Shown: piece by piece, positions 11,148 to 23,549 of the stretch
How the letters are laid out: the number at the start of each line of letters is the position of its first letter
How positions within the stretch are numbered: the stretch's first letter is position 1
NCBI GenBank assembly: GCA_946807835.1
Contig: OX327705.1
Span: 14,042,501-14,106,500 of the forward strand
Direction: 5' to 3'
Length of the DNA: 64,000 nt
Source of the DNA: Ailanthus altissimus
Lineage: Eukaryota; Streptophyta; Magnoliopsida; Sapindales; Simaroubaceae
Notes under the pieces: generated by a model
Database searches by the model: none
What the model was told of the DNA's origin: nothing
The model's input: the letters and a program-made list of their open reading frames with translations, nothing else
Made by a program: the position numbers and the translations under genes

Positions 11148-11159
11148 TGGTATCAGAGC
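11148..11159 (+). other. Primer binding site of copia-2
   Basis: TGGTATCAGAGC lies two bases after the LTR end. This is the exact consensus for initiator Met-tRNA priming in plant copia elements and confirms the LTR boundary. Confidence 0.9.
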
Positions 11160-13140
11160 CGCCTTGTTTCATATTACATGTATAGTTTATTTTGTGTATG
11201 GTAGTAATTGTTTATTGTGGCACAAATTGCATACTAATCTATATTGTTATTTTTTATTAATTATGTGATAAATGGTTGTGCCCAATAATTCATTGTTAGA
11301 TATTTATTTGTATTTTTTATTGGAAATTGAAAAAAAAAAACAAGCAGAAGAGAGAAGAAATAAGAAGAACCACGCATGCATGTATGGCCGCTGGGGACTT
11401 GCAACGGCATGTATGGCCACTGGGGACTTGCGGCGGCAAGTTGCGGCAGTAACAGCTTTCGGCCTCCCTTTTAAATGACAATGTAACGATGGCTTGGCAA
11501 AAATTCGGCAATGAAGCGGTGGATTTTGATGAGGTCTCGCAGGTTTTTACAGCAGCGAAAAGTCGGCCAGCTTTATATGAGGCTAGCAGCAAGTCGTGGC
11601 AAAACCAGCGGTCTCCTTTTTGGCATGAACAGTGGCCGGACTATTGAGCGGCGGTGGCTGTGAACGAGAGAGTGTGAGCGGCGCGGGTGAATATTGTGGA
11701 ATTAGTGTTTCCACTAGAAAATATCACATAGGCCCCTCATCGTTATAAATAATTCTACTTTTAGTCAAAAAGTTTGCCAAATATGCAAATAGGCCCTAAT
11801 AGAATTATTTTATTTCATTCAGCCCCCTTAGATGTAGGGTAATTAAAGTTTGACCAGATAACTTTTAGATATTTATAAATATGTCCTAAATTTAATCAAA
11901 AGATATTTTTGGATTAATTTTGGGTATTTGCAAAATTTAAAGTTGGTCCAAACTTCTTTTAATCTTGGTTTAATTTTATAAAATTTTATTTTGACTATTT
12001 TATTAAAATTATTGGGTCTAAAAAATTTTTATTTTAATTTTTTTTAGAAAACCCAAAGAAATTTTAAGCCTAAAATAAGCCTAGTTGTTTTTTAAAAAAT
12101 AAGTGGATCAAAGAAAATTAAGAGGCCCAAAATTCAAGTCCATAAAAGAATACAAGTAAGAGGAGGTAACATTATAGAAAAACCTAAGTTAACTTCAAGG
12201 AAGACTTTAAAGAATTTAGGCTTAGTTTTTAATATTTTTCTTCCTAGGAAAAGCCATGAATTATGAATTATTTATTTATCTAGTTAATTGATTGGATGAA
12301 TAACATGTCATAAAGATTAAAGGTGTCACATTTACATGTCCATGCATAAAATATATCATATTGTATGACACTAATGTTATAATGAGATTAAGATAAGATT
12401 ATTGTCATAATTTTAATATTATATTAAGTTATTATTTGACGTGGCCTTATTAATTATTTTATGAAAATAAAATTAGATATTAATGAGTAGAACGTCAATT
12501 TATAAATTAATTAAAAACTCTAAGAATTAAAATATTGAGTGAGAGAGTGCTTTAGGCATAAAGCCCATGGTCTACATTATTGGTCCTATAGTAAGATAGA
12601 TTAATGTCTTATCTCAAATCTTGTGAGCTCCCTACAAAGGATATTAATCAGAACTAATTACTAGATAGAACTTCCCTAAAGGATAAGATCCAATATAGGA
12701 CTTATCCAAAACTGACTATCTTATGGTGGCTTTTTTTAATTAAGAAATATAAAGAATTAAAATAATAGTTGTACACTCAACTTAGGTTGATTGATATCCT
12801 CCCTACGGAGTTCTTGTCAATTAAATCTATAGGCTAAAGAATCAATAGTTTATTATTATTTGATATGAGATATCTAGATAATAATAATAAATTAGTATAG
12901 TATTAGTCTGATTTATGATAGATACGACTACCATACGAAGGAGTATTCTAAATGAAAATTAGATTAATGATGTACAATATAATTAAAGAGTTCTACATAA
13001 ATGTATTTCATGTATTCATGCAAAAGTCACATATACTTTCAGATAATGTATTCTCATATATGAATTTATTTTTCAGAATCATGTCTTCATTTAGCTCACT
13101 AGTATACATCCTTAACCAAATTTTTCAGAAATAATTATGT
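11160..13140 (+). other. copia-2 untranslated leader, about 2 kb
   Basis: No recognisable coding sequence was found between the primer site and the gag remnant. The first 550 bp are unusually GC-rich for this window and hold a 29-bp tandem pair. The rest is AT-rich and featureless by eye. Short open frames here (for example 11,272-11,478) contain the tandem pair and resemble nothing known to me. A leader this long may include sequence inserted after the element arrived. Confidence 0.55.
11378..11435 (+). repeat. 29-bp tandem duplication in copia-2 leader
   Basis: Two adjacent 29-bp units beginning GCATGTATGGCC (11,378-11,406 and 11,407-11,435) differ at three positions. They are GC-rich in AT-rich surroundings. 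Confidence 0.85.
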
Positions 13141-13142
13141 TT

Positions 13143-13895
13143 GTTGAAAAAGGAACTTAGATATTGTTCTCACAGTTGAAAAGCACAAATATGTCTTAAC
13201 TGAAAAATGTCATCCTGAACTTAATGAAAAGGCATCTCAAGCTGAAAAAGATGCTTATAACAAGTGGCAACGGTCTGATGAAATGACCAGATGTTATATA
13301 TTAGCTTTTTTGTCTAGTACTCTAGCAAAGCAGTACAAGAGTATGGAAATAACTGTTGATATGATCTTTAGCCTTTCAGAGATGTTTGTTGATAAAAATA
13401 TGACTCTGAGGCAGGCTACTTTGAAAGAGATCATGAATACCAGGCAAGCCGAAGAAACTCCTATACAAGATCATATGTTGAAAATGATAGCACTGTTCCA
13501 ACAAGTTGAGGATTTGGGTAGGGAATACACTGGCCAATCTAAGGTCAAGATGCTCTTAGAAACCCTAGCACCTTCATTTTCAGACTTTCTTGTTAAACTT
13601 GTTAATGAATCAGTTGAATTTTTTATTAACTAAGCTCATGAATCAGTTTAGAGCTGTTGAGGCCATAATGAAACCTAGATTGAGTGTTCTGACTAAGGGC
13701 CCATCTTTCTCTTCTAGTTCTAATCCTAAGGGAAAGAAAGTAAGAAGAAAAAGAATAAGCCCAAGAGAGCATCTAACTCATCTTTTGTGCAAATACAAAA
13801 AGATAAGAAACTTAAAGGAAAATGTTTCCAATGTAGTGTTAAAGGGCATTAAAGAGAAATTTTCCAGTTCACTTAGCAAAGTTTTCAATAGCTAA
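13143..13895 (+). pseudogene. copia-2 gag remnant
   Basis: The clearest part (13,160-13,633) reads NLDIVLTVEKHKYVLTEKC through EKDAYNKWQRSDEMTRCY and on to HMLKMIALFQQVEDLG. This is the helical UBN2-type gag of copia elements. A stop at 13,631 breaks the frame. A zinc knuckle at about 13,823-13,865 reads CFQCSVKGH then a stop, and the last cysteine of the pattern is gone. The gag start is not clear, because no good ATG precedes the conserved part in frame. Confidence 0.78.
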
Positions 13896-13950
13896 AGGGG
13901 CAGCTTCTACTTTGGGTAAAATTCTTTTCATTGAGACATGTTTAGTAGTT

Positions 13951-15235
13951 GATTCTATTGATTCTTGGATAATATATTTTAGAGCCACTAATCATATTTG
14001 TAATTCATTGCAGGAGTTCTAGGAAACAAGATAACTAAGTGAATGAAAGATCAATCTAAGGCTAGGAAATGGTGCAACTGTTACAGCCAATGCAGTGGGA
14101 GTTGTTCAACTTTATTTTGATGATTTTAGGACTTTAGTAGTAGATGATTGTTTGTTAGTGCCGGAACTTAAACAAAATTTGATTTCAATTAGTTATTTGA
14201 ATAAATTTGGTTATTCTGTTATTTTTTACTCAACTGTGGTAATAAAAAAAAATAAGTCGTTTATATGTTCTAGTACACTAGTTAACAATCTATACTATAT
14301 ATATCCTAAAATCAACTCACTGCATGACATAGAATTGAATAATGAATCTAATCACCATAAGAGGATTAAAGTGACTCTCACTAATCAAACTTATTTATGG
14401 CATCTACGTCTTGTTCATATTAGTTTAGATAGGATCCAAAGACTGGTCAAAGATAGACTTTTGAGTTCATTAGATATTGAACCATTACCAGTCTGCAAAT
14501 CCTATATAGAAGTTAAAATAACTAGAATACCCTTTAATACTAAAGGTAATAGAGCCATTGAAACGTTAGAATTAGTGCACTCTGATGTGTGTAGGCCCAT
14601 GAGCACACAAGCCAGGGGAGGTTATAAATATTTTATCACTTTCATTGATGATTATTCTAGATTCGGTTATTTATACCTAATACACCATAAGTCTGAGGCA
14701 TTTGATAAATTCAAAGAGTTTCAGGCAGAAGTAGAAAGGCAATTAGAAAAACACATAAAGACACTTAAATCTGATCAAGGTAACAAATACCTCTATAATT
14801 AATTCAGGACCTATTTGTTAAACAATGGGATAATATCTCAGTTGACTGCACTAAGGTCACCTCAGCAAAATGGTGTAGCAGAAAGGAGAAATAAAACTCT
14901 TCTTGAAATGGTGAGGTCAATGATGAGTTATTCAACTTTACCTATCTCGTTCTCGGTTATGCCTTAGAAACGATCATATATCTTCTTAACTTAATTCCAT
15001 CTAAGTCAGTCCCTAAAACACCTCTGAAAATGTGGATATAACGTAAACCAAGTTTACGTCATATACATATATAGGTTAGTCTAGCATATGTGCTAAAAGG
15101 AAAAACAGATAAGTTAGAATCTAAGTCAGAAGTTTGTCTGTTTGTTGGCTATCCTAAAGGAATAAGAGGAAGTATTTTCTATAGTTCTCAAGATAAGAAA
15201 GTACTAGTTAGCACTAATGCAATCTTTCTTTAAGA
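13951..15235 (+). pseudogene. copia-2 protease and integrase remnant
   Basis: At about 13,966-14,001 the protease region reads WIIYFRATNHIC. The Asp-Ser-Gly active-site triad of the family is replaced at all three positions by Tyr-Phe-Arg. From 14,095 to 14,802 one long open frame holds the rest of the protease, the HHCC zinc region (LWHLRLVHIS; one cysteine is tyrosine in CKSY) and the integrase core. Catalytic aspartates remain in HSDVCRPMS and LKSDQGNKY. After a TAA at 14,800 the core continues with the glutamate-bearing PQQNGVAERRNKT. Breaks increase after 14,960. Confidence 0.85.
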
Positions 15236-15399
15236 CGACTATATGAAAAACTTCAAACCTAGGAGTAAGATAATTTTTGATGAGTTATCTGGGAACGCTA
15301 ATATTATGCCTGATAAAGTCAATGAGTTAATTCCTAATCCAGATCATAATAACCAACCAGAGCCAATTACAGAATAACAACTACCGATACTTCGTCATA

Positions 15400-16985
15400 G
15401 TAAGAGGATTATTAGACGTCCAACTAGGTACATATTAATTGGAGAGTCATTTTAGATAGTCTCTAATGAGCACGAATTAGATCCTACTAGTTATGATAAA
15501 GTAATGGTTGATAAAGATGCAAACCATTGGCATAAAGCTATGAAATTAGAAATGAATTCCATATATTCCAATAAAGTCTGAGAACTTATAGAGATACCTA
15601 AAGGGATGAAACTTATAGGATGTAAATGGGTCTACAAGAGAAAGAGATGGGTAGATGGAAAGGTAGAAACCTTCAAAGTTAGGCTTATTGCTAAAGGGCA
15701 CACTCAGAAAGAAGGTATCGATTATAAGGAAACCTTTTCCTGGTAGCCATGCTTAAGTCTATTAGAATTCTCTTATCCATTATAACAAATCTTGATTATG
15801 AGATTTGGTAAATGGATGTCAAGACTGCCTTTCTTAATGAAAATCTTGAAGAAAGTATCTATATGACACAACCAGATGGTTTTATAGTTATAGGCCAAGA
15901 GCATATGGTTTATAAACTGTAAAAATCTATCTATGGGATTAAACAAGCATCTAGATCATGGAACATCAGATTTGATCAGGTAGTCAAATCATTTTATTTT
16001 GATCAAAATTCTAATAAACCCTATGTTTACAAGAAGATAAATGGGCGGTTGGTGGTCTTTCTTGTTCTGTATATAAATGATATACTACTTATTAGAAATG
16101 ATGTAGGAGAATTATCCTCAGTTAAAATTTGGTTATCTAACCAATTTGATATAAAGGACTTAGGTGAAGCTAGTTACATCCTTAGAATTAAGTTATTATG
16201 AAATCGTAAAAATAGGATAATAGCTTTATCTCAAACTGCATATATAGACAAAATTCTGGTTAGTTTGCTATGCATAAATCCAAAAAGGAAACACTTCCTT
16301 TGGGACATGGAATTGATCTATCCAATAATTAGTGTCCCAAAACTCTTGAAGAGATAGATCACATGAGAGGAATTCCTTATGCATCAGCAGTAAAAAGTCT
16401 CATGTATGCAATGCTATGTACTAGACCAGATATTTGTTTTGCAGTCGGCATAGTCAGCAGATAACAATCTAATCCAGGACCAGAACACTAGACTGCAGTA
16501 AAGCATATATTTAAGTACCTTCAGAGAATAAAAGATTATATGCTCGTGTATTTCAATGAGGATCTTATGCTTATTGGGTATACATATTTAGATTTTCAAG
16601 CAGATAAGGATGCCCGGAGATCTACCTTAGGATATGTGTTCACTTTAAGTGGTGGGGTCATAAGTTGGAGGAGTATAAAGCAATCATGCATCACAAACTT
16701 TACCATGGAAGCTGAATATGTAGCTACGTCAAAAGCTGTTAAAGAGGCTATGGCTCTACAAGTTCCTTATGGAACTTGAAGTGGTGCCTAGTGTTAAAAT
16801 GCCCATTATTATTTATTGTGATAATAGCGAAGCTGTAGCACAATCCAAAGAATCAAGATACCACAAAAAAGAAAAACACATTGAGAGAAAATAACATTTG
16901 GTGTGGGAGCTAGTGCAAAAGGGTGAAATTATGGTATCCAAGATTAAGAGAAAATACCATTTGGTTCGACAGATGCCAAACATGC
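15400..16985 (+). pseudogene. copia-2 reverse transcriptase and RNase H remnant
   Basis: RT begins near 15,480 with NHWHKAMKLEMNSIYSN, then [20 protein letters not shown] and [12 protein letters not shown]. It is then split by many stops and frame shifts. The catalytic block at 16,070-16,081 reads YIND rather than the usual YVDD, so the first catalytic aspartate is lost. RNase H is seen at 16,540-16,779 (DKDARRSTLGYVFTLSGGVI, then TMEAEYVA) and ends near a QMPNML segment just before the polypurine tract. It is more decayed than the same region of copia-1. Confidence 0.83.
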
Positions 16986-16988
16986 TTT

Positions 16989-17004
16989 AGGGCAAGTGGG
17001 AGAT
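16989..17004 (+). other. Polypurine tract of copia-2
   Basis: AGGGCAAGTGGGAGAT directly precedes the TGTTAA start of the 3' LTR. The form GGCAAGTGGGAGATTGTTA is very common at this place in plant copia elements. Confidence 0.8.
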
Positions 17005-18211
17005 TGTTAAATATTTTATGTTATTTTATGCTCTTAAAGCATGTGTAAGAAGATTTTATTAGATTAATAAAGTTTATTCATATATATAATTGAGCATACA
17101 TTGATGAGCCTATGTTTATAAAGTATGTGATCTATGTATTAGGCATATAATGCTAATTGAGCATACATTGATGAGCCCTTAATTAATCTTAATCTTGAGT
17201 AGGTAATTAACTTACATTCATGCATTGTATCTTTTGAGTTATCATAGAGTGAGATCCAAATAAACGGTCAAAATCTCAATAGTTTGGAGATATAATTTCA
17301 TAGGTCATAGGAACATATATTTGCAAGATGGAATCTAATAATTAATGTCCATATAAGCTGTTTATAGTACTTGATCATTAGAATCTGTGGTCATAATTTA
17401 TTCAATAAATTATTTATTGAATAATAATATTTATTTATAAATTTATTTACAAATATAGACATATTAAAAGTGATCATTAGAGCATTCGGTGACTTAAGGG
17501 CAAATAAATAATTAAAGAGGCAAGACATTTTTTTCATGGCCTAACTTTAATTATGGACATCAATTAAAAGGTTAATTAAGTACTTATTATTGGTCTAAAG
17601 ACCTAACCTAATTTAATTAAATGGAGTTTTGATTAAATGGGTTTTTACTTTATAATATAGATTATTATAGTACAGCCCTTGGCTTTTAGTACAATAGCCC
17701 GGAGTTAACTTAGAAGAATTTATGTATTATAAGATAATAAGGACTATGTCTTTTAAGTTTGAGTTAGGAAGCCCATGAGTCTTGCAATCCCTCTATTAGC
17801 TTAAATTTTAATCAAACTCTAATTTTTTAATCTTAATGAAATTCTAAATACTCAAGAGAGATCCCTATATATTTATGGGAGGTATGGAGTAATAAAAAAT
17901 ACACCATAATCATAAAGAGAAAAATTCTTTTTACGTATTGTTACATGAAAAAAAAATTAATTAATACCATTCTCTCAATTTAGGTATTAGTGTTTTAGAG
18001 ATTTAGAAAGATCTACGTGCCCACATGCATTGAGTTTAAAGATTGAAGATAGTAAAGAAGATTGTAACCAGTCAATTCAAGATCTTCCATAGCGAGAAAT
18101 TGAAGAATTGAGGTAATCTTCTAATTCCTATACATGTAATTATGAATAAGACGATCTGGCTTCCGCCGCATTTATTTTTTTAAACAAAATTTTTTTTATT
18201 TACTACCAACA
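17005..18211 (+). repeat. 3' LTR of copia-2 (1,207 bp)
   Basis: It starts TGTTAAATAT after the polypurine tract and ends CCAACA. It repeats 10,309-11,145 from 17,365 onward. In the part absent from the 5' copy, a 22-bp direct repeat (ATTGAGCATACATTGATGAG plus CC) occurs at 17,089-17,110 and 17,156-17,177. The immediate right neighbour, starting GAAAT, belongs to the pararetrovirus remnant. Confidence 0.85.
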
Positions 18212-18226
18212 GAAATAACAAAAAAT

Positions 18227-19775
18227 ATGACATGCATAGAAACACCGATAGATAAAATCAAAACATTAAAAGCTAATAGAGACCAAATTATAGAATAAAT
18301 ATTTAATGAACTTTCTAAATACTTAAAAAGGTGAAAATCTTTGAAGAAATGTGTCATAATTTAGACTTTACAAATGAAGATATTGATAAAATATTAATAG
18401 ATGAATTAGATTTTTCACTTTTTCAGTTAGAAAAAATTTATTATATAGAACATGAAGTATATGTAGATGAAAAAGATAAAAAAAAAAAACCTCAAATAAG
18501 AGAAAGTATTACAAAAATATCAGAACCTATAATAAAATCATCTAATATAGAAAAATATTTAGAAAAAAGATGAATACTTGATAGCAAAGAAAAATATACA
18601 GAAATAGAAAGTTTTTAAAGCTAAAACTAAATTAGAAAATTAGAAAACCTTACCAGAAGCAAAAGATATATTAGTATTAAACCTACAAGGCCATAAACCA
18701 AGGGATTAGAAACATGTATTTCATGAATGGAAAAGTAATTTATTAAGACACTCAATTGAAGTATTATCAATAATAATATACCCAACTTATAAACTCATTT
18801 ATTTACAAAGTACTCTATGATTTAATGAAAAATAAATATACTTAGGATGGAGACAATGGATGAAAGATAATAATAAAGTAGAATTAGATGATTTTGACAC
18901 AAATATTATTGTAATAAGTTTAATAGGTTTAATAAGTAAGCTAGTATTAGGAGTAGGAATAGATGAAAAATATGACGTTATAAACCAAATCAAAGCTATA
19001 AGAAACTTAGAACAATTAAAAATATGTGGTTTACAATACTTTGATCACTATGCCAATCTATTTTATAAATATTGGAGTCAAATAGGAAAACCTTTGGATC
19101 AAAAATTGTTAACGAAGTTTGCAAAATAAATTACCAAAAAAAATAGGAGAAAAATTGCATAATGATTTAGTAAATTGGTTTCAATCAAAAAGATTAGAAG
19201 GAGTCAATTACTATGCAACATTATTACCTATAATAGAATACGTTAGAGAAAGAAAAACATAGGCAACAAATTAAGCAACAATTTAGTAAAATAGACATGA
19301 ATGAAGTACCAACTCTAGAATGTAACAAAAGTTACAAAAAAATTACAAAAAACATGCAAAACATTATGAAAGAAGTAGTAAAACAATATTACAAAAATAA
19401 ATTTTTTAAATTCATAGATAATAAAAATAAGGTTAAGAAAGCCCTTAAAAAGGAAAAAGAGTCTATAAAAGAAATAAAAATTGTAAATGTTACTTATGTG
19501 GAAAGATAGGACACATTAAACCTAATTGCATGCAAAACAAAAACAAAGCTAATCTATTAGATTGTGATTTGAAAATAGAGCAAGAAAACTTAGAACAAAT
19601 ATATAATATGGAAGAAATTTTTTATAATGATAGTATTTATATAAGTAATAGTAGTCAAGAGGAACGATTAACAAAAAGTAGCTATAGCGATTCAGATTAC
19701 AAAGTAAATGTGTTAGAAACTTATGCCTCATTTTTTGACAAAAATTGTTCATATTGCAATAAAAATTTGAACTAG
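18227..19775 (+). pseudogene. Pararetroviral coat protein remnant with CCHC knuckle
   Basis: A short N-terminal reading starts at ATG 18,227 and soon stops. An acidic and lysine-rich helical stretch follows at 18,331-18,573. A core region (about 18,660-19,260) includes the open frame 18,860-19,129. A basic stretch then leads to an intact CX2CX4HX4C knuckle at 19,488-19,529 (CYLCGKIGHIKPNC). An acidic, serine-rich tail runs to 19,775. Basic region, CCHC and acidic tail, followed by protease and RT, is the layout of caulimovirid coat proteins. At least four stops or frame changes break it. Confidence 0.75.
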
Positions 19776-19830
19776 CATATCATGACAATATTACTAAAAG
19801 CTTTTGCTATAAATTTTGTTACAATAATCT

Positions 19831-21852
19831 AGAAAATAATCAGAATACAAATATAGAAGTTAATAAAGTAGGAAGTGAATTAATCAATATAGACGTAGAA
19901 CTGTTGTTTAAAGAACAAATTGTACAAACAAAGACAATGATAGATACATGAGCTAATAAATGTGTCATCCATGAAAGGTTAGTACCTAAGCAATATAGGA
20001 ATAAGTTAAAAATACCTATAAATATTAGACAATTTAATGGTGTACAAATAACAGAATGTGTTAGTAATATACCAATTAGAATTAATGGAGAAGTACATAC
20101 TTTGCCACAAACCTTTATTTTTGGTAAAACTAGTGGACACAAATTCATTTTAGAATTAAATTTTATTTTAGAAAATAATGGAAGCATTATGATCACTCGT
20201 AATGGAGTTAATTTCTTTAAGAAATCAACTTTGTATAGCCAAAATATGAAACAAACATAGTTCCTTTTGAAAAGAAAATAACTACTGTAGAAAAGAATAT
20301 AGATATATAAGTTTTTGATTCACTAATAGATGAAGATAATAAAATAGATGAAGAAGAAATATATCAATATCTAGAAAAAATATTAAATATAGAAAAAGAT
20401 ATAAAATGTACAAAATATGAAAAATGGCCTAAAGAAATAAAACAAAAAATTGAAGAATTAGAAAAATTAAAAATAATAAGTAATAATGCAATAAGAAAAG
20501 ATAGTAAAAAAGAATACAAAATAGAAATCATAAACCCAGACATAACAATAAAGACACGGGATTTAGCATATAGCCTAAAAGATAGAAAAGAATTTGAAAT
20601 GTATATAAAATGAACTACTAGAATTAGGAGTAATAAGAAAAAGCACAAGTGGATGTTGAAGCCCAACATTTATTGTTAACAATCATAATGAACAAAAAAG
20701 AGGAAAAGTTGAATGGTAATAAATTATAAAAAACTAAATGATAATACTTTAGATAATACTTATAAAATACCTAACAAAGATGAATTAATAAATTTCATAC
20801 GAAAAGCTATATATTTTTCAAAATTCGATTGTAAGAGTGGATTCTGGAAAATTCCGCTACATGAAGAATCTATTCCTTGGACAGCTTTTAGTTGTTCAAA
20901 AGAATATTTTGAATGATTAATAATGTCTTTTGGATTAAAAAATGCACCTCAAGTACTTCAAGAAATAATGGATAGAGTACTTAAACCACTTTCAAAATTT
21001 TGCATAGTTTATATTGATGATGTTCTTGTATATAGTTAGAATAAATTCACGCATACATTGCATATTAATAAAATATTAGATTGTTTTAAGCAAAATCAAA
21101 TAATAATTTCTATAAAAAAAATATAATTATTTAAGCAAAAAAATATAATTTTTAGGATTAATAATAAATAAAGGAAAATAGAATTATAGCCTTATATTGT
21201 AACAAAAATCTTAGAATTTCCTAATAAAATAAAAGATACTAAAGAACTTCAAAAATTTTTAGGATTATTAAATTATAGTAGAAAATTGTACCTAAATTAA
21301 GAATATTAGTTAGACTATTATATAATAAACTAAGTAAAAGTGGACAAAAATATTTTAATAGTGAAGATATAAAACTTATACAAAATTAAAACAAATAGTT
21401 AAAAACCTTAAGCTTCTAACTTTACCTATAGATAATTATTATAAAATCATACAAACAAATACAAGTAGTAAAGAATGGGCCGGAATCCTATTCTAAAAAC
21501 CTAAGAAAGATAGCCCAAAAGAATAAGAAGAAATAGCTATATATATTAGTGGAAAGTTCATTGAAACAGAAGAAAATCTAGTACTGAATTAGAAATTCTA
21601 GGTATTATAAATTTCTTAAATTCTTTCCATTTGTATATACAAAATAATTTTTTAACAATTAGGACAGATTATAATAATATAATTGAATTCTACAAAAAAT
21701 CTCAGAAGAAAAATTTTGAAAAGAAAAATTCATTTATAAGTAAAAGATGGATATATTTCTTAGAAGTAATAACAAAGCAAATTTTGAGCATATTTCAGAA
21801 AAATAATAATAATAATTTAGCTGATATTCTTTTTAGACTAATAACTTCTTGA
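19831..21852 (+). pseudogene. Pararetroviral pol remnant: protease, RT, RNase H
   Basis: The protease active site at 19,943-19,951 reads Asp-Thr then TGA, where the family has glycine, so the motif is cut by a stop. RT motifs run from about 20,700 (VINYKKLND, then YFSKFDCKSGFWKIPLH) to FGLKNAPQ, and YIDD is intact at 21,010-21,021. RNase H follows; its last part at 21,631-21,852 ends NNNNLADILFRLITS, as caulimovirid and Ty3-like RNase H domains do. There are about fifteen stops or shifts, many in poly-A runs. Codon use is extremely A/T-rich compared with the two copia elements on its left. Confidence 0.85.
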
Positions 21853-22146
21853 TGTTCTTTTTGTAGGAATGAAAAGCACTAGCGTACAAATGTTTAAGTT
21901 TGGACATTTCAGCCTAAATAATTGTCCAGGTATCCCATTTGAACCCCTAATACAAGTCAAGCATAGCCTTACAAAAGAATAGAAAACCTTATTAAATAAT
22001 ATTTGGTTCTTTAGAAATGATAAAGGATTTTGTAGATTCATTAAATGCTTATTTGGTTCTTTAAAAAGGGTTTATCTGGTTCTTTAAAAAGGGTTTTATA
22101 GATTCATTAAATACTTTAAGTTACTTTTTGTAGAAAAGAATAGAAT
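21853..22146 (+). repeat. Spacer with imperfect internal repeats between pol and viroplasmin remnant
   Basis: Three imperfect copies of a GGTTCTTTA(G/A)AAA-type unit lie at about 21,998-22,130. Two of them carry the tail TAGATTCATTAAAT. No coding pattern is visible. It may be the short gap between pol and the next gene, expanded by local duplication. Confidence 0.5.
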
Positions 22147-23270
22147 TTTTATTATGTAGTTTTTAGAGGAAGAAAAATTGGAGTTTACTCAACTTGTCAA
22201 GAGATATTTTGTCAAATTGAAGGATTTCAAGACCCTTTATAGAAAGGTTTTTATAATTATAAAGAAGCAAAAAATCTTTAAAGTAATTTATAGATAATAA
22301 AGCAGGAGAAGAACCAATTTTCATTTTTAATAACAATTTATATAGTAAAAGTCAAATTTTAGCCTTCTTAAATCATTTTAAAAGTCTTAATGAAGTTAAT
22401 TATCTTTTAGAAAAGCTACAGCTTACAAAGCATGAAGAAAAACAAGTAGAAGATAAAACCTATAGTAGTATAGAAAAGATAGAAACAGAAAAGTAATTTT
22501 GTAGATTAAAAGAATTTGGACCATCTACAGAAATTGTTCTATAAATTGTAGAAAAGACTAATGTAACTTTGATCAAGGAAAAAGTTAGAAAAATTTAGAA
22601 AAGATTATAAACAACCCCGCCAGATATTCAACAAAATATTATGGGATTAGTTGAAGAAAAAATCATAAAAAAATTTATAAAAATACTAGAACTCCTTTAC
22701 TCGACTAAAAAACTAACAGAAGGGATGACAACATTAACTGTCAAAAAAGCCATTTCTAATAATAAGATATAGTTTAAATTCACAACAGTTCAGATGCTAT
22801 AAACATTGATAAATTCTCTATAGAGTTCAACATTCCTGGCATTGCAGATGTTATAAGCATTAGAGAATTATTTGATTACAGGTTCATAGATAACCTCAGT
22901 GCTTTTAGCATTATAAAAATTGGGTTCTTCTCGGACAAACTTTAGTAAGCTATAAGATTATAGGGAGGAAGGCATGAATTTGTTCTTGATATTGATACAA
23001 TACCTTGTGAATGGATGGCCAGGTATAATAGACAACCTATGATCATCCCTACCTACCATTACATTGTTACTGTACCATATGACCAAAATGTGGAGTTTGT
23101 AAATGAAAGATCAAGCCCTGAGCCTAGAAGTTTCTTATTTCAATATCTACAAAGATATAGAGTTCAGATGTATTATGATTGCATTAACTCCAGTAAACTA
23201 AGACTCGTTGGACAAACATTTTATATATTTATTTTTCTACAAACAGCAAATGAATAATACATGCGATATC
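22147..23270 (+). pseudogene. Viroplasmin / transactivator-like gene remnant
   Basis: From 22,147 the reading FYYVVFRGRKIGVYSTCQEI, then CQIEGFQDPL, a stop, and KGFYNYKEAKNL matches the small viroplasmin (RNase H1 N-terminal) fold. That fold opens the caulimovirid inclusion-body/transactivator protein. After it come a lysine-rich stretch with stops (22,440-22,760) and an open frame at 23,015-23,257, whose sequence (PTYHYIVTVPYDQNVEFVNE) I do not recognise. Position right after RNase H and before the promoter region fits the transactivator gene. The C-terminal half is assigned only by context. Confidence 0.62.
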
Positions 23271-23430
23271 CAATACCTTAGATCTACCTCAATGCAGATA
23301 CAGATAGCTATTTTTCAAAGATTCAAGAATAGAAAAAGTTGTAGCAATAGTGCATTGAAGATTGTGCCGATGATTACGAAATAGATGATGAAATATACTA
23401 TAATCTCAATACAGCAAAGTAAAAAGACAA

Positions 23431-23476
23431 AAGAAGCTAGTAAAAGCTACAAGAAGCTAGTAGAAGCTAGAAGAAG
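23431..23476 (+). repeat. 20-bp purine-rich tandem repeat
   Basis: Two 20-bp units beginning AAGAAGCTAG (23,431-23,450 and 23,451-23,470) and a 6-bp partial third. They lie in a lysine- and arginine-rich reading at the end of the viral gene remnant, or in the start of its 3' region. Confidence 0.8.
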
Positions 23477-23549
23477 ACAAAAAAAAAGTCAAAAGACAAA
23501 AATGTTAACAAAGTTAAAAAGTAGTTGAAAAGTAAAAATATTTAAGAGT

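Larger units (their letters stand above)
10309..18211 (+). mobile_element. Degenerate Ty1/copia LTR retrotransposon (copia-2)
   Basis: Direct repeats at about 10,309-11,145 and 17,365-18,211 are the LTRs, roughly 85-90% alike by eye. A perfect Met-tRNA primer site follows the 5' LTR and a purine-rich tract precedes the 3' LTR. Gag, protease, integrase, RT and RNase H remnants appear in copia order from 13,140 to 16,985, all broken. The 3' LTR is 1,207 bp, but the 5' copy lacks about its first 360 bp and abuts LINE sequence there, so target duplications cannot be read. About 2 kb of non-coding leader precedes gag. The right flank is the pararetrovirus remnant. Confidence 0.9.

Noticed and set aside
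11272..11592. Overlapping open frames of 68 and 91 residues
   Set aside because: They lie in the copia-2 leader, depend on the 29-bp repeat and a poly-A run, and match nothing recognised.
12952..13134. Short open frame before copia-2 gag as the gag start
   Set aside because: Its frame and composition do not match the gag that follows. It is separated from it by a stop and is AT-rich noise.
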